Source: Shewanella sairae (GTDB lineage: Bacteria > Pseudomonadota > Gammaproteobacteria > Enterobacterales > Shewanellaceae). From it: 64,000 nucleotides of DNA. The DNA is taken from the NCBI RefSeq assembly GCF_023283535.1, contig NZ_JAKILT010000003.1, forward strand, positions 90,518 through 154,517, written 5' to 3'. Below, piece by piece: positions 55,809 through 63,950 of the stretch (position 1 is the stretch's first letter; every line of letters begins with the position of its first letter). A program made the translations under genes and the position numbers. The notes below the pieces were generated by a model. It was given only the letters and a program-made list of their open reading frames with translations. It had not been told where the DNA came from and did not search any database.

Positions 55809-58187
55809 CTAACCTCTAAGTAACGCGCTAATATTCTGTCTCAATACGCCTCTAGCTGCCCATAACGTAATAACTATGATGAAACACAAAGTGGTTACAA
55901 TGCATATTCCCCATATTAGAGGTTGAAACAGTGAAACATTAACCAATGACAAACTATAGCCCTCTAATAGAATAAACAGGCCAATAGTTAGCATAATGGC
56001 CAACAAAGACAATAGTAGGTTTGTCCATATCATACGGGCAATTAAGACTTGTTTTTTGCCTCCAACTGCCAACATTATTGCCCATTTTAATTGTTCGCTT
56101 TTTACCGCATAACTAAATTTGTTATACAGGGTAAACACCACTAAAAATAGGATCAGTAACGCCATAGTGCTAGAAGTTAAAAACAGTAATTTACCTGCTG
56201 TATCTGTGTCTTCAATCTGTTCTATCACACTACGCCCTTCGGCATAACGAAGTTTAGGAGATAACAATAAAGCCCAGTCATTTAAGTGAGATGCAATCGC
56301 CTCGCTATTACCCTCATTGCTGTAAAAAACTGGAGCAATACGGCTAGCAAGTAACGGGTTTTGATCTTTAAGGCTCAAGTAAATGAGTGGTTTAGCCTCA
56401 TTGGCAATACCAAAATGGGGAGAGTCATTCACTATCCCCGCAACTCTCACCTGCTTTTCATAATAAAAACCTGTCACCTTTAAGGCTACGTCTTTCGCCG
56501 CCCGCCAATCATTTAAACCTAACTCAATTGCTAGCTGCATCGCCATAGTGCGATTAATGATTACTGCATTTTCAGCCAATTGGCCTCGATATAAAGCTGG
56601 GATACCAAGCAAGCTAAAAAAGTTATGTGAAACATATAAGCCATTAATTGGCTTTTCAGGCATCTCCCCCGTCTGTGGCTGATACTTTAAGGATGGTGCT
56701 CCTAATTGCGTGAATTGAGCCGAAGATAAAGCAATTGGCGAATCTCCCACACTCCAATTTCCTTCAAATTGCTCAACCGTTAACATGACACTTAAACGAC
56801 CATCCACTCTGGGTTGATAGCTAACAACATCCTTTGCGATAGCCACTGACGAATATTTTTGTAGCTCTTGATACATCAGGCTTAACGATATCATCATCAC
56901 AGCGGTTATCACCGCTAACTGTAACACCAATATTAGCTTTTTAGTGCCAAGCTGCAGCTTAGTCATATGACTCTGTTTACCACGAGAAAAAAGCGTATTT
57001 AAAGAACCAAGCAACGGCATTAATGCACAAACAATAAATAGTGACAACGAACAAATAACAGCAATAAGCCAAAGCCAAATATTGAAATCTATACCTTCGA
57101 CAAAATACTTCTGATAAACGCTTATGTTGCCGACAAAGTGAGTGATAACCAAGCCAAGCAATGGACTAAAACCTGCAACTAAAAATAGAGCCGGAAGATT
57201 CTCCCTTAATAGCTGTACAATTAGTCCTCGCCTATTAGCTCCTAACGCCAACTTCAAACTCATTTCAGCATGGCGAGCTATACCTTGTTGTGAATAAGCT
57301 GAAACGATGCCACTAAAAATAATAAAACCAAAACCAACAAGCAGACCAACGAGTATCCAAGCTTGCCTCTGCAACAACTGACGTCCATTTGGATTTAGCT
57401 CCATGCCACTGATTAACCAAGGCTGATAATATTTGTCAGAAAACCCACCTTCAGGCCAAGGCGTTTGGCGCCGCAAATCTCGATACGCATGCTGCAATAG
57501 CGCAACATCTGCTTGCTTACTCAATAAAGCAAAGCCATAGCGGTTACTTAGCGTATTCAGATAAAGTTGCGGATTATCAACAAACATGTCCGGAACCTTA
57601 AGCTGCAAATATGAGTCTGGTAGCCAGATATCAACATCAGCATCCCCCAAACGTTGCATCGACTGCGGTGCCACCCCCGCCAAAAGAAAGGCGCTATCTC
57701 GATAATATAAACGAGTATCAGATAATGCAGATTGAGACTCTAGATGCTGCTGCCAAAAACGCTGAGACACTATGCCTTTTTTAGCCTCAAAATTTTGCAG
57801 CGAAAAAGGAGCTGCCAAGCCAAGTAAATCGAGTGCACTTTGGGAGTAAAACCCAATGGTTACTTTTGGTAATTCTTTTAGACCTAAACTGACCGAGCTC
57901 GATTCGATCGCTATACTCGCGACCCTTTCAACACCCGCTAGTCGTTGCACCAAATCGATATCATAGCCAGACGAGGGCTGCAAATTGCCACTAAGATCCT
58001 TTTTCGCAATCGTCATCATAGCTTGCTGATTAGCAACCCACTTTGGACGATCACTACTTAATAGCCAAAATAGGTTAACGACCAAACCAATTAGACAGCA
58101 AAAAAAACAAAGACTAACAACCAACAAGCTCCAGAATCCACGCTGCTCTCGCCACTTACGCCAACCATAGATAACATCAAACAGCAT
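55809..58187 (-). CDS. MacB/FtsX-type ABC transporter permease
   Basis: A 792-residue membrane protein. A membrane helix at ~20-43 is followed by a large periplasmic domain (MacB_PCD-like, ~45-265), an FtsX-like helix group at ~275-400 and ~418-440, a second periplasmic domain (~445-660) and a final helix group (~670-790). This two-half form resembles YbbP/DarB-like exporters rather than the single-half MacB, which carries its ATPase in one chain. The substrate is unknown; the divergent peptide gene suggests one. Its start overlaps the ATPase gene by 11 bases. Confidence 0.85.
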   Translation of the reverse strand: MLFDVIYGWRKWREQRGFWSLLVVSLCFFCCLIGLVVNLFWLLSSDRPKWVANQQAMMTIAKKDLSGNLQPSSGYDIDLVQRLAGVERVASIAIESSSVSLGLKELPKVTIGFYSQSALDLLGLAAPFSLQNFEAKKGIVSQRFWQQHLESQSALSDTRLYYRDSAFLLAGVAPQSMQRLGDADVDIWLPDSYLQLKVPDMFVDNPQLYLNTLSNRYGFALLSKQADVALLQHAYRDLRRQTPWPEGGFSDKYYQPWLISGMELNPNGRQLLQRQAWILVGLLVGFGFIIFSGIVSAYSQQGIARHAEMSLKLALGANRRGLIVQLLRENLPALFLVAGFSPLLGLVITHFVGNISVYQKYFVEGIDFNIWLWLIAVICSLSLFIVCALMPLLGSLNTLFSRGKQSHMTKLQLGTKKLILVLQLAVITAVMMISLSLMYQELQKYSSVAIAKDVVSYQPRVDGRLSVMLTVEQFEGNWSVGDSPIALSSAQFTQLGAPSLKYQPQTGEMPEKPINGLYVSHNFFSLLGIPALYRGQLAENAVIINRTMAMQLAIELGLNDWRAAKDVALKVTGFYYEKQVRVAGIVNDSPHFGIANEAKPLIYLSLKDQNPLLASRIAPVFYSNEGNSEAIASHLNDWALLLSPKLRYAEGRSVIEQIEDTDTAGKLLFLTSSTMALLILFLVVFTLYNKFSYAVKSEQLKWAIMLAVGGKKQVLIARMIWTNLLLSLLAIMLTIGLFILLEGYSLSLVNVSLFQPLIWGICIVTTLCFIIVITLWAARGVLRQNISALLRG

Positions 58188-58884
58188 GCTTAAACTCCTG
58201 TGAAGAAACTTCCGCTATTTCTCCATCATGAATTTTGTACGCTTTTTGGCAATAAGCTGCAACAGCAGGATCATGTGTGATAATCAATACCGTACGCCCC
58301 TCTTGGTGCAAGGCACAAAGCAACTCCATCACATTATCTGAATTACTCGAATCTAAGTTACCTGTTGGTTCATCACATAAAATAATATCTGGCTGACAAA
58401 TCAATGCCCTAGCTATTGCTACTCGCTGTTGTTGACCACCAGAGAGTTCATTAGGATAAAAAGCCGTTTTATCACTGAGACCGACCTTTTGTAATACATA
58501 GCTAATCTTTGTCTGGTAATCTGCAGGTTTAATTTCAGGGTTAAAACTTAAAGGAACAGCTAGATTCTCCGCGACGGTCATATCTGCTATTAGGTTAAAG
58601 TTCTGAAAGACCCAACCGATGTGATTATTTCGCAACTGACTCATTTGATAAGCACTAAATGTACTGACATCTTGGCCACATAGGTGATATTGGCCTGAAT
58701 CCGCGCTATCTAATAAGCCCATTATCGATAGTAAGGTTGATTTTCCACTACCAGATTGGCCCAAAATTGCCACCATTTCACCGCTTAAAACAGCAAGGTT
58801 TATCTGCTTTAGAACATGGTTGCCGCCAGCACCGTTAACAAAGGATTTATTTAAATTAGCAAGCGCTATAACGCAGTTATTCAT
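58177..58884 (-). CDS. MacB/LolD-type ABC transporter ATPase
   Basis: A 235-residue ATPase. Walker A GQSGSGKST is at ~42-50, signature LSGGQQQRVAIARAL at ~143-157, Walker B IILCDEPTGNL at ~163-173. It belongs to the FtsE/LolD/MacB class, which partners FtsX-type permeases and works on periplasmic or membrane substrates. The ATG at 58884 follows GGAAGATATTT and overlaps the adaptor stop by 8 bases. The open frame upstream lies inside the adaptor gene. Confidence 0.92.
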   Translation of the reverse strand: MNNCVIALANLNKSFVNGAGGNHVLKQINLAVLSGEMVAILGQSGSGKSTLLSIMGLLDSADSGQYHLCGQDVSTFSAYQMSQLRNNHIGWVFQNFNLIADMTVAENLAVPLSFNPEIKPADYQTKISYVLQKVGLSDKTAFYPNELSGGQQQRVAIARALICQPDIILCDEPTGNLDSSNSDNVMELLCALHQEGRTVLIITHDPAVAAYCQKAYKIHDGEIAEVSSQEFKHAV

Positions 58885-60145
58885 AAATATCTTCCATGAT
58901 AATTTGAGCTGAGTTCTCGCGGTTTTTAGGGACGTTAAGCAAAATTTTATCGCCAACATAGAGCCCTGCTAACACCTGCATCTGCTCATCTGCGATATCG
59001 CCAATCATGATATTACGTCTCTGAAAATATGTTTGATTTTGATCCCATACAAATAACGGATACTCACGATGAGCACGAATGACTCCAGCAGGTCTTGCAA
59101 CAACTAATATGTCATGATGCTCAGCAATATCCACAGCAGCTGTTACATCGATATTTGGTCTGACTGCAGTTGGTAATACACCATCAAAACTAATATCTAT
59201 TTCAACGCTACCGTTGTTTACTGTGGGATCAACACGAGATACTTTGCCGTTTATCTCTATTCCCTTAAACTGAACTTTACTCATTAAACCTAGACTGACA
59301 TATTCAGCATCGGCAGCAGTAATATTGATTCGAGCATAATAAGAGGAGAGATCGGCTATCATGCCAACGGCTTGCCCCTCCTCAACATGGCGGCCAACCT
59401 CAAGCTCATCAGCTAACTCAGTTAACATGCCAGCCATACTCGCGCGCACATTAAGTTGCTCAACTTCAGATGCCAATAGCTCTTTTTGTTTAATGGCTTT
59501 CTCTAGACGATAACGCGCAGAGTCTTCTATTGCTTGCCGGGTTTTAGTGAGTGTTTGATAACGGCTTAACTCCATTTTGAGTATGGCATCTTCTTGCTCC
59601 CAAGCAACCTGAGCTTTGTGTAAGTCTAAGGTCGAAATAACTTGGTTATCTTTTAGTTTTTTATGAGCATTCAATTCAGCATCAGCTAAAGCCAGCTTGA
59701 CTTTGGCTAAACGAATTTTGCCTCGTTGGTCTTCTATTTCTTGAGCGGACTCGGCCTCAACTCTTTGTTGGTTGGCTTGTTCTTCAAGTAATGCCAACTC
59801 ACTTGTTTCTAATAATCTAAGTAGTTTTGGGTTATTTAAGCTCAAGATAATTTCGCCTTTTCCAACCAAATTACCGGGCTTTTTAAACACTTCAACAATG
59901 TGCCCCCCACTTAAGGCATTAATGCCGCGTTGAGTTTTTGGCACAAACTTGCCATAGCCAGAAATGGAAATATGTAGAGATGCATTTTCGACACTTGAAA
60001 TGAGTGAACGGCTATCCGTGGCACTGGAAGAGAAAGCCTGACGACTTAAAAAGGCAATCAAAATAGCGCAAGCTACAGCAATGACAACAAGCAAAGACCA
60101 ACTGGCTTTATTTAGCGGACTCCTATCCTTAGGGATATCAAACAT
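58877..60145 (-). CDS. HlyD/MacA-like periplasmic adaptor
   Basis: A 422-residue membrane-fusion protein. An N-terminal membrane anchor (~16-34) precedes the lipoyl-like half GGHIVEVFKKPGNLVGKGEIILSLNN, a coiled-coil hairpin (~105-210), the second lipoyl half, and a beta-barrel domain with a MacA-like C-terminus. Such adaptors join an inner-membrane pump to an outer-membrane TolC channel, which is not encoded here. The start at 60145 follows TGGAATTTGATT. First gene of the export operon. Confidence 0.9.
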   Translation of the reverse strand: MFDIPKDRSPLNKASWSLLVVIAVACAILIAFLSRQAFSSSATDSRSLISSVENASLHISISGYGKFVPKTQRGINALSGGHIVEVFKKPGNLVGKGEIILSLNNPKLLRLLETSELALLEEQANQQRVEAESAQEIEDQRGKIRLAKVKLALADAELNAHKKLKDNQVISTLDLHKAQVAWEQEDAILKMELSRYQTLTKTRQAIEDSARYRLEKAIKQKELLASEVEQLNVRASMAGMLTELADELEVGRHVEEGQAVGMIADLSSYYARINITAADAEYVSLGLMSKVQFKGIEINGKVSRVDPTVNNGSVEIDISFDGVLPTAVRPNIDVTAAVDIAEHHDILVVARPAGVIRAHREYPLFVWDQNQTYFQRRNIMIGDIADEQMQVLAGLYVGDKILLNVPKNRENSAQIIMEDIYE

Positions 60146-60315
60146 AATCAAATTCCATTTAATTGCGCTACTAACAACCAACAATACGAAATTACCAACA
60201 ACAAAACAAGTTTACAACAAACTGTTGACACACCGCATCGACAATAGCTAGTTTAGAAAGTGGAGAATAAGGATGTATCTCCAACCAATTAACTTTATTA
60301 AATCAAGGATGAAAA

Positions 60316-60468
60316 ATGTATAAATCACTTTTACTTTTAGCTGTTCTCGCCTTTAGCTCTCAAACTGTTATGGCATCATGTACAGACATAGGCCCAGGCG
60401 GGGGAGGTGGAGCAATCTGTTGTGAAGTGAAAGATGGGGTTTTAGAGTGCTACGACACTATCGGCTAG
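60316..60468 (+). CDS. Secreted cysteine-rich, glycine-rich small peptide precursor
   Basis: A 50-residue product. Residues 1-20 (MYKSLLLLAVLAFSSQTVMA) are a Sec signal peptide with cleavage predicted after the VMA. The 30-residue mature part is acidic, with a Gly run at 28-32 and four Cys (22, 35, 36, 45), enough for two disulfides. The ribosome binding site AAGGA precedes the ATG by six bases, and a hairpin follows. It is divergent from the MacAB-like exporter genes. I do not recognise the family. Peptide toxin, bacteriocin or signal are all possible. Confidence 0.75.
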   Translation: MYKSLLLLAVLAFSSQTVMASCTDIGPGGGGGAICCEVKDGVLECYDTIG

Positions 60469-60483
60469 ACAAAATATAAAATC

Positions 60484-60504
60484 AAAGGGAGGCTTCCTCC
60501 CTTT
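60484..60504 (+). terminator. Hairpin between the peptide gene and the next gene
   Basis: AAAGGGAGG and CCTCCCTTT with a 3-base loop, 16 bases after the peptide stop. There is only a short T-run, so partial read-through into the 60531 gene is likely. That arrangement is common where a small peptide is made in excess over the downstream protein. Confidence 0.75.
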
Positions 60505-60530
60505 ATGTAAACCCAAATTTGAGACCTAAT

Positions 60531-60998
60531 ATGCGTATTCTATTTTTATTATCTCTATTGCTTTTATCCCACTCAGCAACAGCTAGTCAGCTAACCACTC
60601 TAGGGCCACATAACAAATCGACCCTTTTAGATAACGCAGCACCAAAACAAAAACATAAATTTCCAGCTCTTTATGTTTATGATACTAACAAACAAGAATT
60701 TCTTACTAAAAGTGACGCAGCCGCCTATCTGCAAACCTTAGATAACGACCCCCTTTTAGTTGACCTTACTGTCCAATGGACTAAAAGTACTGAGCTTTTT
60801 TCAACCAACAATGACATGCTAGCCAAATCTCTGCCGACTTTACAGTTAGATAAGCCCTATTTAATTTTGTACGATAACTTACCCACTCCAATGCTCAGTC
60901 AGTTTGAAGCTATGGTGCCAAATTTAAAGCAAAAAGATGCTCTAATTAGAGCTCTATTGAGCGAAAACGATAATGCTAGAAGCTATAGTACCTATTAG
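60531..60998 (+). CDS. Secreted protein of unknown family next to the peptide gene
   Basis: A 155-residue product from the ATG at 60531; a TTG 12 bases upstream is in frame but has a poorer context. Signal peptide MRILFLLSLLLLSHSATAS, cleaved near residue 18. The mature part has no Cys and shows alternating strands and helices (FPALYVYDTNKQEFLTKSDA, LPTLQLDKPYLILYDNLP). I cannot assign a family. Position after the peptide suggests a helper, processing or self-protection role, which is inference. Confidence 0.7.
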   Translation: MRILFLLSLLLLSHSATASQLTTLGPHNKSTLLDNAAPKQKHKFPALYVYDTNKQEFLTKSDAAAYLQTLDNDPLLVDLTVQWTKSTELFSTNNDMLAKSLPTLQLDKPYLILYDNLPTPMLSQFEAMVPNLKQKDALIRALLSENDNARSYSTY

Positions 60999-61046
60999 AC
61001 TCTGGTTATCAGCCTCCTAAAGGCGTGTCCATTATTTAAAAGCTAT

Positions 61047-61092
61047 GCCATCAAAGGCCTAAGCTGCACCTGCACTGGATTAGAAAAGCACC
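61047..61092. repeat. Partial type R repeat, right side
   Basis: Matches the distal part of the type R units: AAAGGCCTAAGCtGCACCTGCACTG then GATTAGAAAAGCAC. The proximal part is lost or strongly diverged. It precedes the right type A copy by about 80 bases, repeating the order R then A seen on the left side. Confidence 0.7.
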
Positions 61093-61169
61093 CACCTTCA
61101 AGTTTTGCGTTTACTGAAAGAAGAACAAGAATAAAACGAACACTCACTCAGAAGTTATAGAAAACAGCT

Positions 61170-61389
61170 ATTCCCCATCGGAGTTGCTGAGGTCATTGAA
61201 GACAATCGGGTGAGCCATGGATGGCGAATATGAGGCGATAGCAATTTTCGAAAATGACTGAGGATCAACAACTTCGTCGGGGCGGCTGGGACTCTTTATG
61301 AAAGAAATGGCCAAGAGGGGAAGCTGTTGTTCCCCTTTTGGCCAAGTGTGAGCTGGAAGCTCACGACTTTGTGTTAGACGCAGTCTAAC
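61170..61389. repeat. Interspersed structured repeat, type A, right copy
   Basis: Begins ATTCCCCATCGGAGTTGC and ends GTTAGAC-gca-GTCTAAC. It holds GCCAT-gg-ATGGC, the core shared with the left copy, a long hairpin (TGGCCAAGAGGGGAA with TTCCCCTTTTGGCCA, one G-U), and GTGAGC-tggaa-GCTCAC. The end hairpin has a T-A pair in the left copy where this one has C-G, a compensatory change. This copy is better preserved than the left one. Confidence 0.85.
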
Positions 61390-61496
61390 TATAGGCTTCT
61401 ATAGCTTTCTCAAAGTTTGAAAAATCAAACCTCAACTATGTGGCACATAGTCAATCAAGGTATAATCAAAACATACCAAACCTAACCCTCTGATAA

Positions 61497-62543
61497 ATGT
61501 CTAAATACCTCTGCCAACTCGTTGTCATTTTCTGCAGCGTCATTGCGATAACACTCGCAAGCTTCGCCAATGCTAGTAGTGTATTAGACTTAAACGACTA
61601 CGAAGACGATGTTGCAGCGCTGCTACTGGAATATCAGGGGCAAGACTCTTACTCAAGGCCAATCGTGCCATCGGTTTTGGTGTATAAGGATACCGAACAA
61701 GCCTCGACCTACGTCGACTTTAAACGAGGTTTGATCTTGGTAGAAACCCGAACTAAAGCGCAGCTTAAAGAGGCTGTGGTACAGGTGCTATTAACCCAAA
61801 TTGATCCAACTGTTATTGATGCGCAAACCGCTGAAGACTTTGGCTTAATCAGCAAAAAGAAAAAGCCGTTCTTTTGGGGGCAAGTGCTCGATAAAGACGG
61901 CAAAGCCATTGAGTTTGAATGGCGTGCATCGCGCTATGCCGATTACTTAGTCAGCAAGAGCAAACGCAGCAACTCGCGCTTTCAAGTGGCGATTCACATG
62001 GTGAAAGAGCACACCACAATTGCCGGTAATAAGTATATTAATTATGCCCGCAGTGCCAGTCGTAAACATGGTATTAGTACCGATTTGATCATGGCAATTA
62101 TCGAGACTGAAAGCTCGTTTAACCCACTGGCGCGTTCACGCTCTAATGCGCTTGGTTTAATGCAGATTAAGGCCAATACCGCTGGGCGCGATTACTTCAA
62201 TTTAATCCAAGGTTATAAACATACGCCGTCATCGGCTTACCTTTATGATCCGGCAAAAAATATTGAGGTAGGCACAGGCTATTTAAAGATCCTTTCAAGC
62301 CGTTACCTTAAGGGGATCACCCATCCTAAAAAACGCGAGTATGCGGTGATCTCTAGCTATAACGGCGGTGCTGGGAATCTGTGGAAAAGCTTAGACTCAC
62401 GCGGCAATCGCACCAAAGCGTTAGCGCGGATTAATAAGATGACCGTTAGCGAGTTTTATTGGTTTTTAACTCACCGCCATAACCGCGAAGAAACCCGTAA
62501 CTATTTGAAAAAGGTCAGTAGTCGACAGAAGAAATACCTATAA
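61497..62543 (+). CDS. mltC: Membrane-bound lytic murein transglycosylase C (MltC)
   Basis: Cuts peptidoglycan glycan strands, leaving 1,6-anhydro ends. 348 residues. An N-terminal signal (ASFANASSV) is followed by the MltC N-terminal domain (DUF3393-like, ~30-170) and a lysozyme-like SLT domain: catalytic Glu in IETESSFNPLARSRSNALGLMQI (~198-220), then SSYNGGAGNLW. Unlike E. coli MltC, I see no lipobox cysteine after the signal, so it may be periplasmic rather than a lipoprotein. The start has a weak ribosome binding site. Confidence 0.9.
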   Translation: MSKYLCQLVVIFCSVIAITLASFANASSVLDLNDYEDDVAALLLEYQGQDSYSRPIVPSVLVYKDTEQASTYVDFKRGLILVETRTKAQLKEAVVQVLLTQIDPTVIDAQTAEDFGLISKKKKPFFWGQVLDKDGKAIEFEWRASRYADYLVSKSKRSNSRFQVAIHMVKEHTTIAGNKYINYARSASRKHGISTDLIMAIIETESSFNPLARSRSNALGLMQIKANTAGRDYFNLIQGYKHTPSSAYLYDPAKNIEVGTGYLKILSSRYLKGITHPKKREYAVISSYNGGAGNLWKSLDSRGNRTKALARINKMTVSEFYWFLTHRHNREETRNYLKKVSSRQKKYL

Positions 62544-62561
62544 TCGGGCTAAACTTAACGT

Positions 62562-62589
62562 AAAACGATAGCCACAAGGCTATCGTTTT
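62562..62589. terminator. Bidirectional terminator between mltC and the esterase-like gene
   Basis: AAAACGATAGCC and its exact complement form a 12-base-pair stem with a 4-base loop between convergent genes. Confidence 0.85.
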
Positions 62590-62610
62590 GGTTTTCACAG
62601 AACTAATCCA

Positions 62611-63768
62611 TTACAGCTTGCTCTGCTGCTTATACTCAGCCAACTTTTGCGAATACTTCTTTTTATAAAAAGAGTGGTTAGTTTTATCTAGCGCTAATCC
62701 TTGATACTTTATCGCTTGTTCAAAATCCCCTAGCTTTGCATAAGCCCCTGCCACGGCGTCATAGGCGGAGACGGTGTTCGGGTCATCAGTGATTGCCACC
62801 TTATATACTTCAATCGCCTTAGTCGGTTCAGTTTCAAGGTAGCTATTACCTAGCTTGATGAGTGAGCCAGTTGCGGGCACTTTAAAACCGTATTTTTGCT
62901 CCGATAAATAGCGATAATGCGCGACAATCGCTTGTGGACCTTGCTTTGAAATCTCTGAATCTGCTGCTAACGCTTGGTGGTAGTCATCAAACAAGGCTTC
63001 AATACCATAGGCTGCAGCCAGCACCGGCTGAGTCATGTAGTAACTGCCGTCAAAACGCTTAATACGATAATCTAAAGTCTCATTAGCATTGGCTTTAACA
63101 ATGGCTTCCATTTCTGTAAATGTAGCGAGTTGCTGTTGATCATGACTGCTATCGCTACTACTCATAAACAAAAACCGCGATTTACCTTGCATAGCAGCAA
63201 GCTTTTTCGGTGCATCTTTGATGACATAGGCAAAATCTTGGCTTAGTGCAGGGCTTGCCGCAAAGTAGGCATTAAACAGGCTTGGACGGTTAATCAAGGT
63301 GTACAACCCAAGCCCTGCATCACCAACAAAACCATTAAAAATGCGAAAGCCATTAGTGCGGTACTTGTTATCAATAGCTGGCAGTAGGTCTTGCTCAAAA
63401 TAATCGAGTAGTTTTTGATTGCCCTGCTCTTTTATCGCTGCAACTTTTAACTCGCCAAAACCTTGATGACCATCTGGCGCGGTAACAATAATGGTTTCTA
63501 GCCAAGGCCAGTCACCGTTATGGCTCATCCAGTCATGCATACCAGCAAGTAAAGCGTGACTTCGAGGATGCAAGCCAAGTAGCACCACATATTGTTTATC
63601 AGGCTTTTTGCCATAGCTAGGTGGCAAGGTCACCACAAAATCAGCCTTTTCGATTAGGTTCGAATTGACCGTTAGTAACTCGGTATTTTCTGCTATCAGT
63701 TTTGAGGCCGCCAATACTTGAATACTAATCAACTGCAGCATACAGGCTAAGATAAGTAGTTTTTTCAC
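62611..63768 (-). CDS. Esterase-fold protein with TPR repeats, probable loss of nucleophile
   Basis: A 385-residue secreted protein starting at GTG 63768 behind AAGGA. Signal peptide ends near residue 20 (IQVLAASK). An esterase-D-like alpha/beta hydrolase domain runs ~40-260, then two or three TPR units (~300-370). The nucleophile elbow, usually GxSxG, reads G146-F-V148-G-D150 in RIFNGFVGDAG, so Val replaces the catalytic Ser. The protein is likely a binding or scaffold form, or the catalytic residue is elsewhere. Confidence 0.8.
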   Translation of the reverse strand: MKKLLILACMLQLISIQVLAASKLIAENTELLTVNSNLIEKADFVVTLPPSYGKKPDKQYVVLLGLHPRSHALLAGMHDWMSHNGDWPWLETIIVTAPDGHQGFGELKVAAIKEQGNQKLLDYFEQDLLPAIDNKYRTNGFRIFNGFVGDAGLGLYTLINRPSLFNAYFAASPALSQDFAYVIKDAPKKLAAMQGKSRFLFMSSSDSSHDQQQLATFTEMEAIVKANANETLDYRIKRFDGSYYMTQPVLAAAYGIEALFDDYHQALAADSEISKQGPQAIVAHYRYLSEQKYGFKVPATGSLIKLGNSYLETEPTKAIEVYKVAITDDPNTVSAYDAVAGAYAKLGDFEQAIKYQGLALDKTNHSFYKKKYSQKLAEYKQQSKL

Positions 63769-63909
63769 TATTCATTCCTTGAATTTCTAAATCAATTACA
63801 CAAGCTAACAGTTGAATCTTGACTCGACAACTCTGTATCAAATGCCAATAGTGACTTTACTGTGTATAAAAAGCCGACTTTTAAGTTATAACTCAGTAAC
63901 TTTTGCCAG

Positions 63910-63935
63910 TGTCCCGTCCTGAGATAAGTTGACAC
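63910..63935 (+). repeat. Left terminal inverted repeat of an IS3-like element
   Basis: TGTCCCGTCCTGAGATAAG and the following GTTGACAC have the form of an IS3-family end (TGT...), 15 bases before a transposase start. AGATAAGT with ACTTATCT forms a hairpin across the promoter region. The right end is outside the window. Confidence 0.6.
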
Positions 63936-63950
63936 TTTGGAGACTTATCT

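Noticed and set aside
61373..61389. GTTAGAC...GTCTAAC as an integron attC site
   Set aside because: The two heptamers fit the attC consensus letters but are in the wrong order for an attC site and separated by only three bases; no integrase or cassette array is present.
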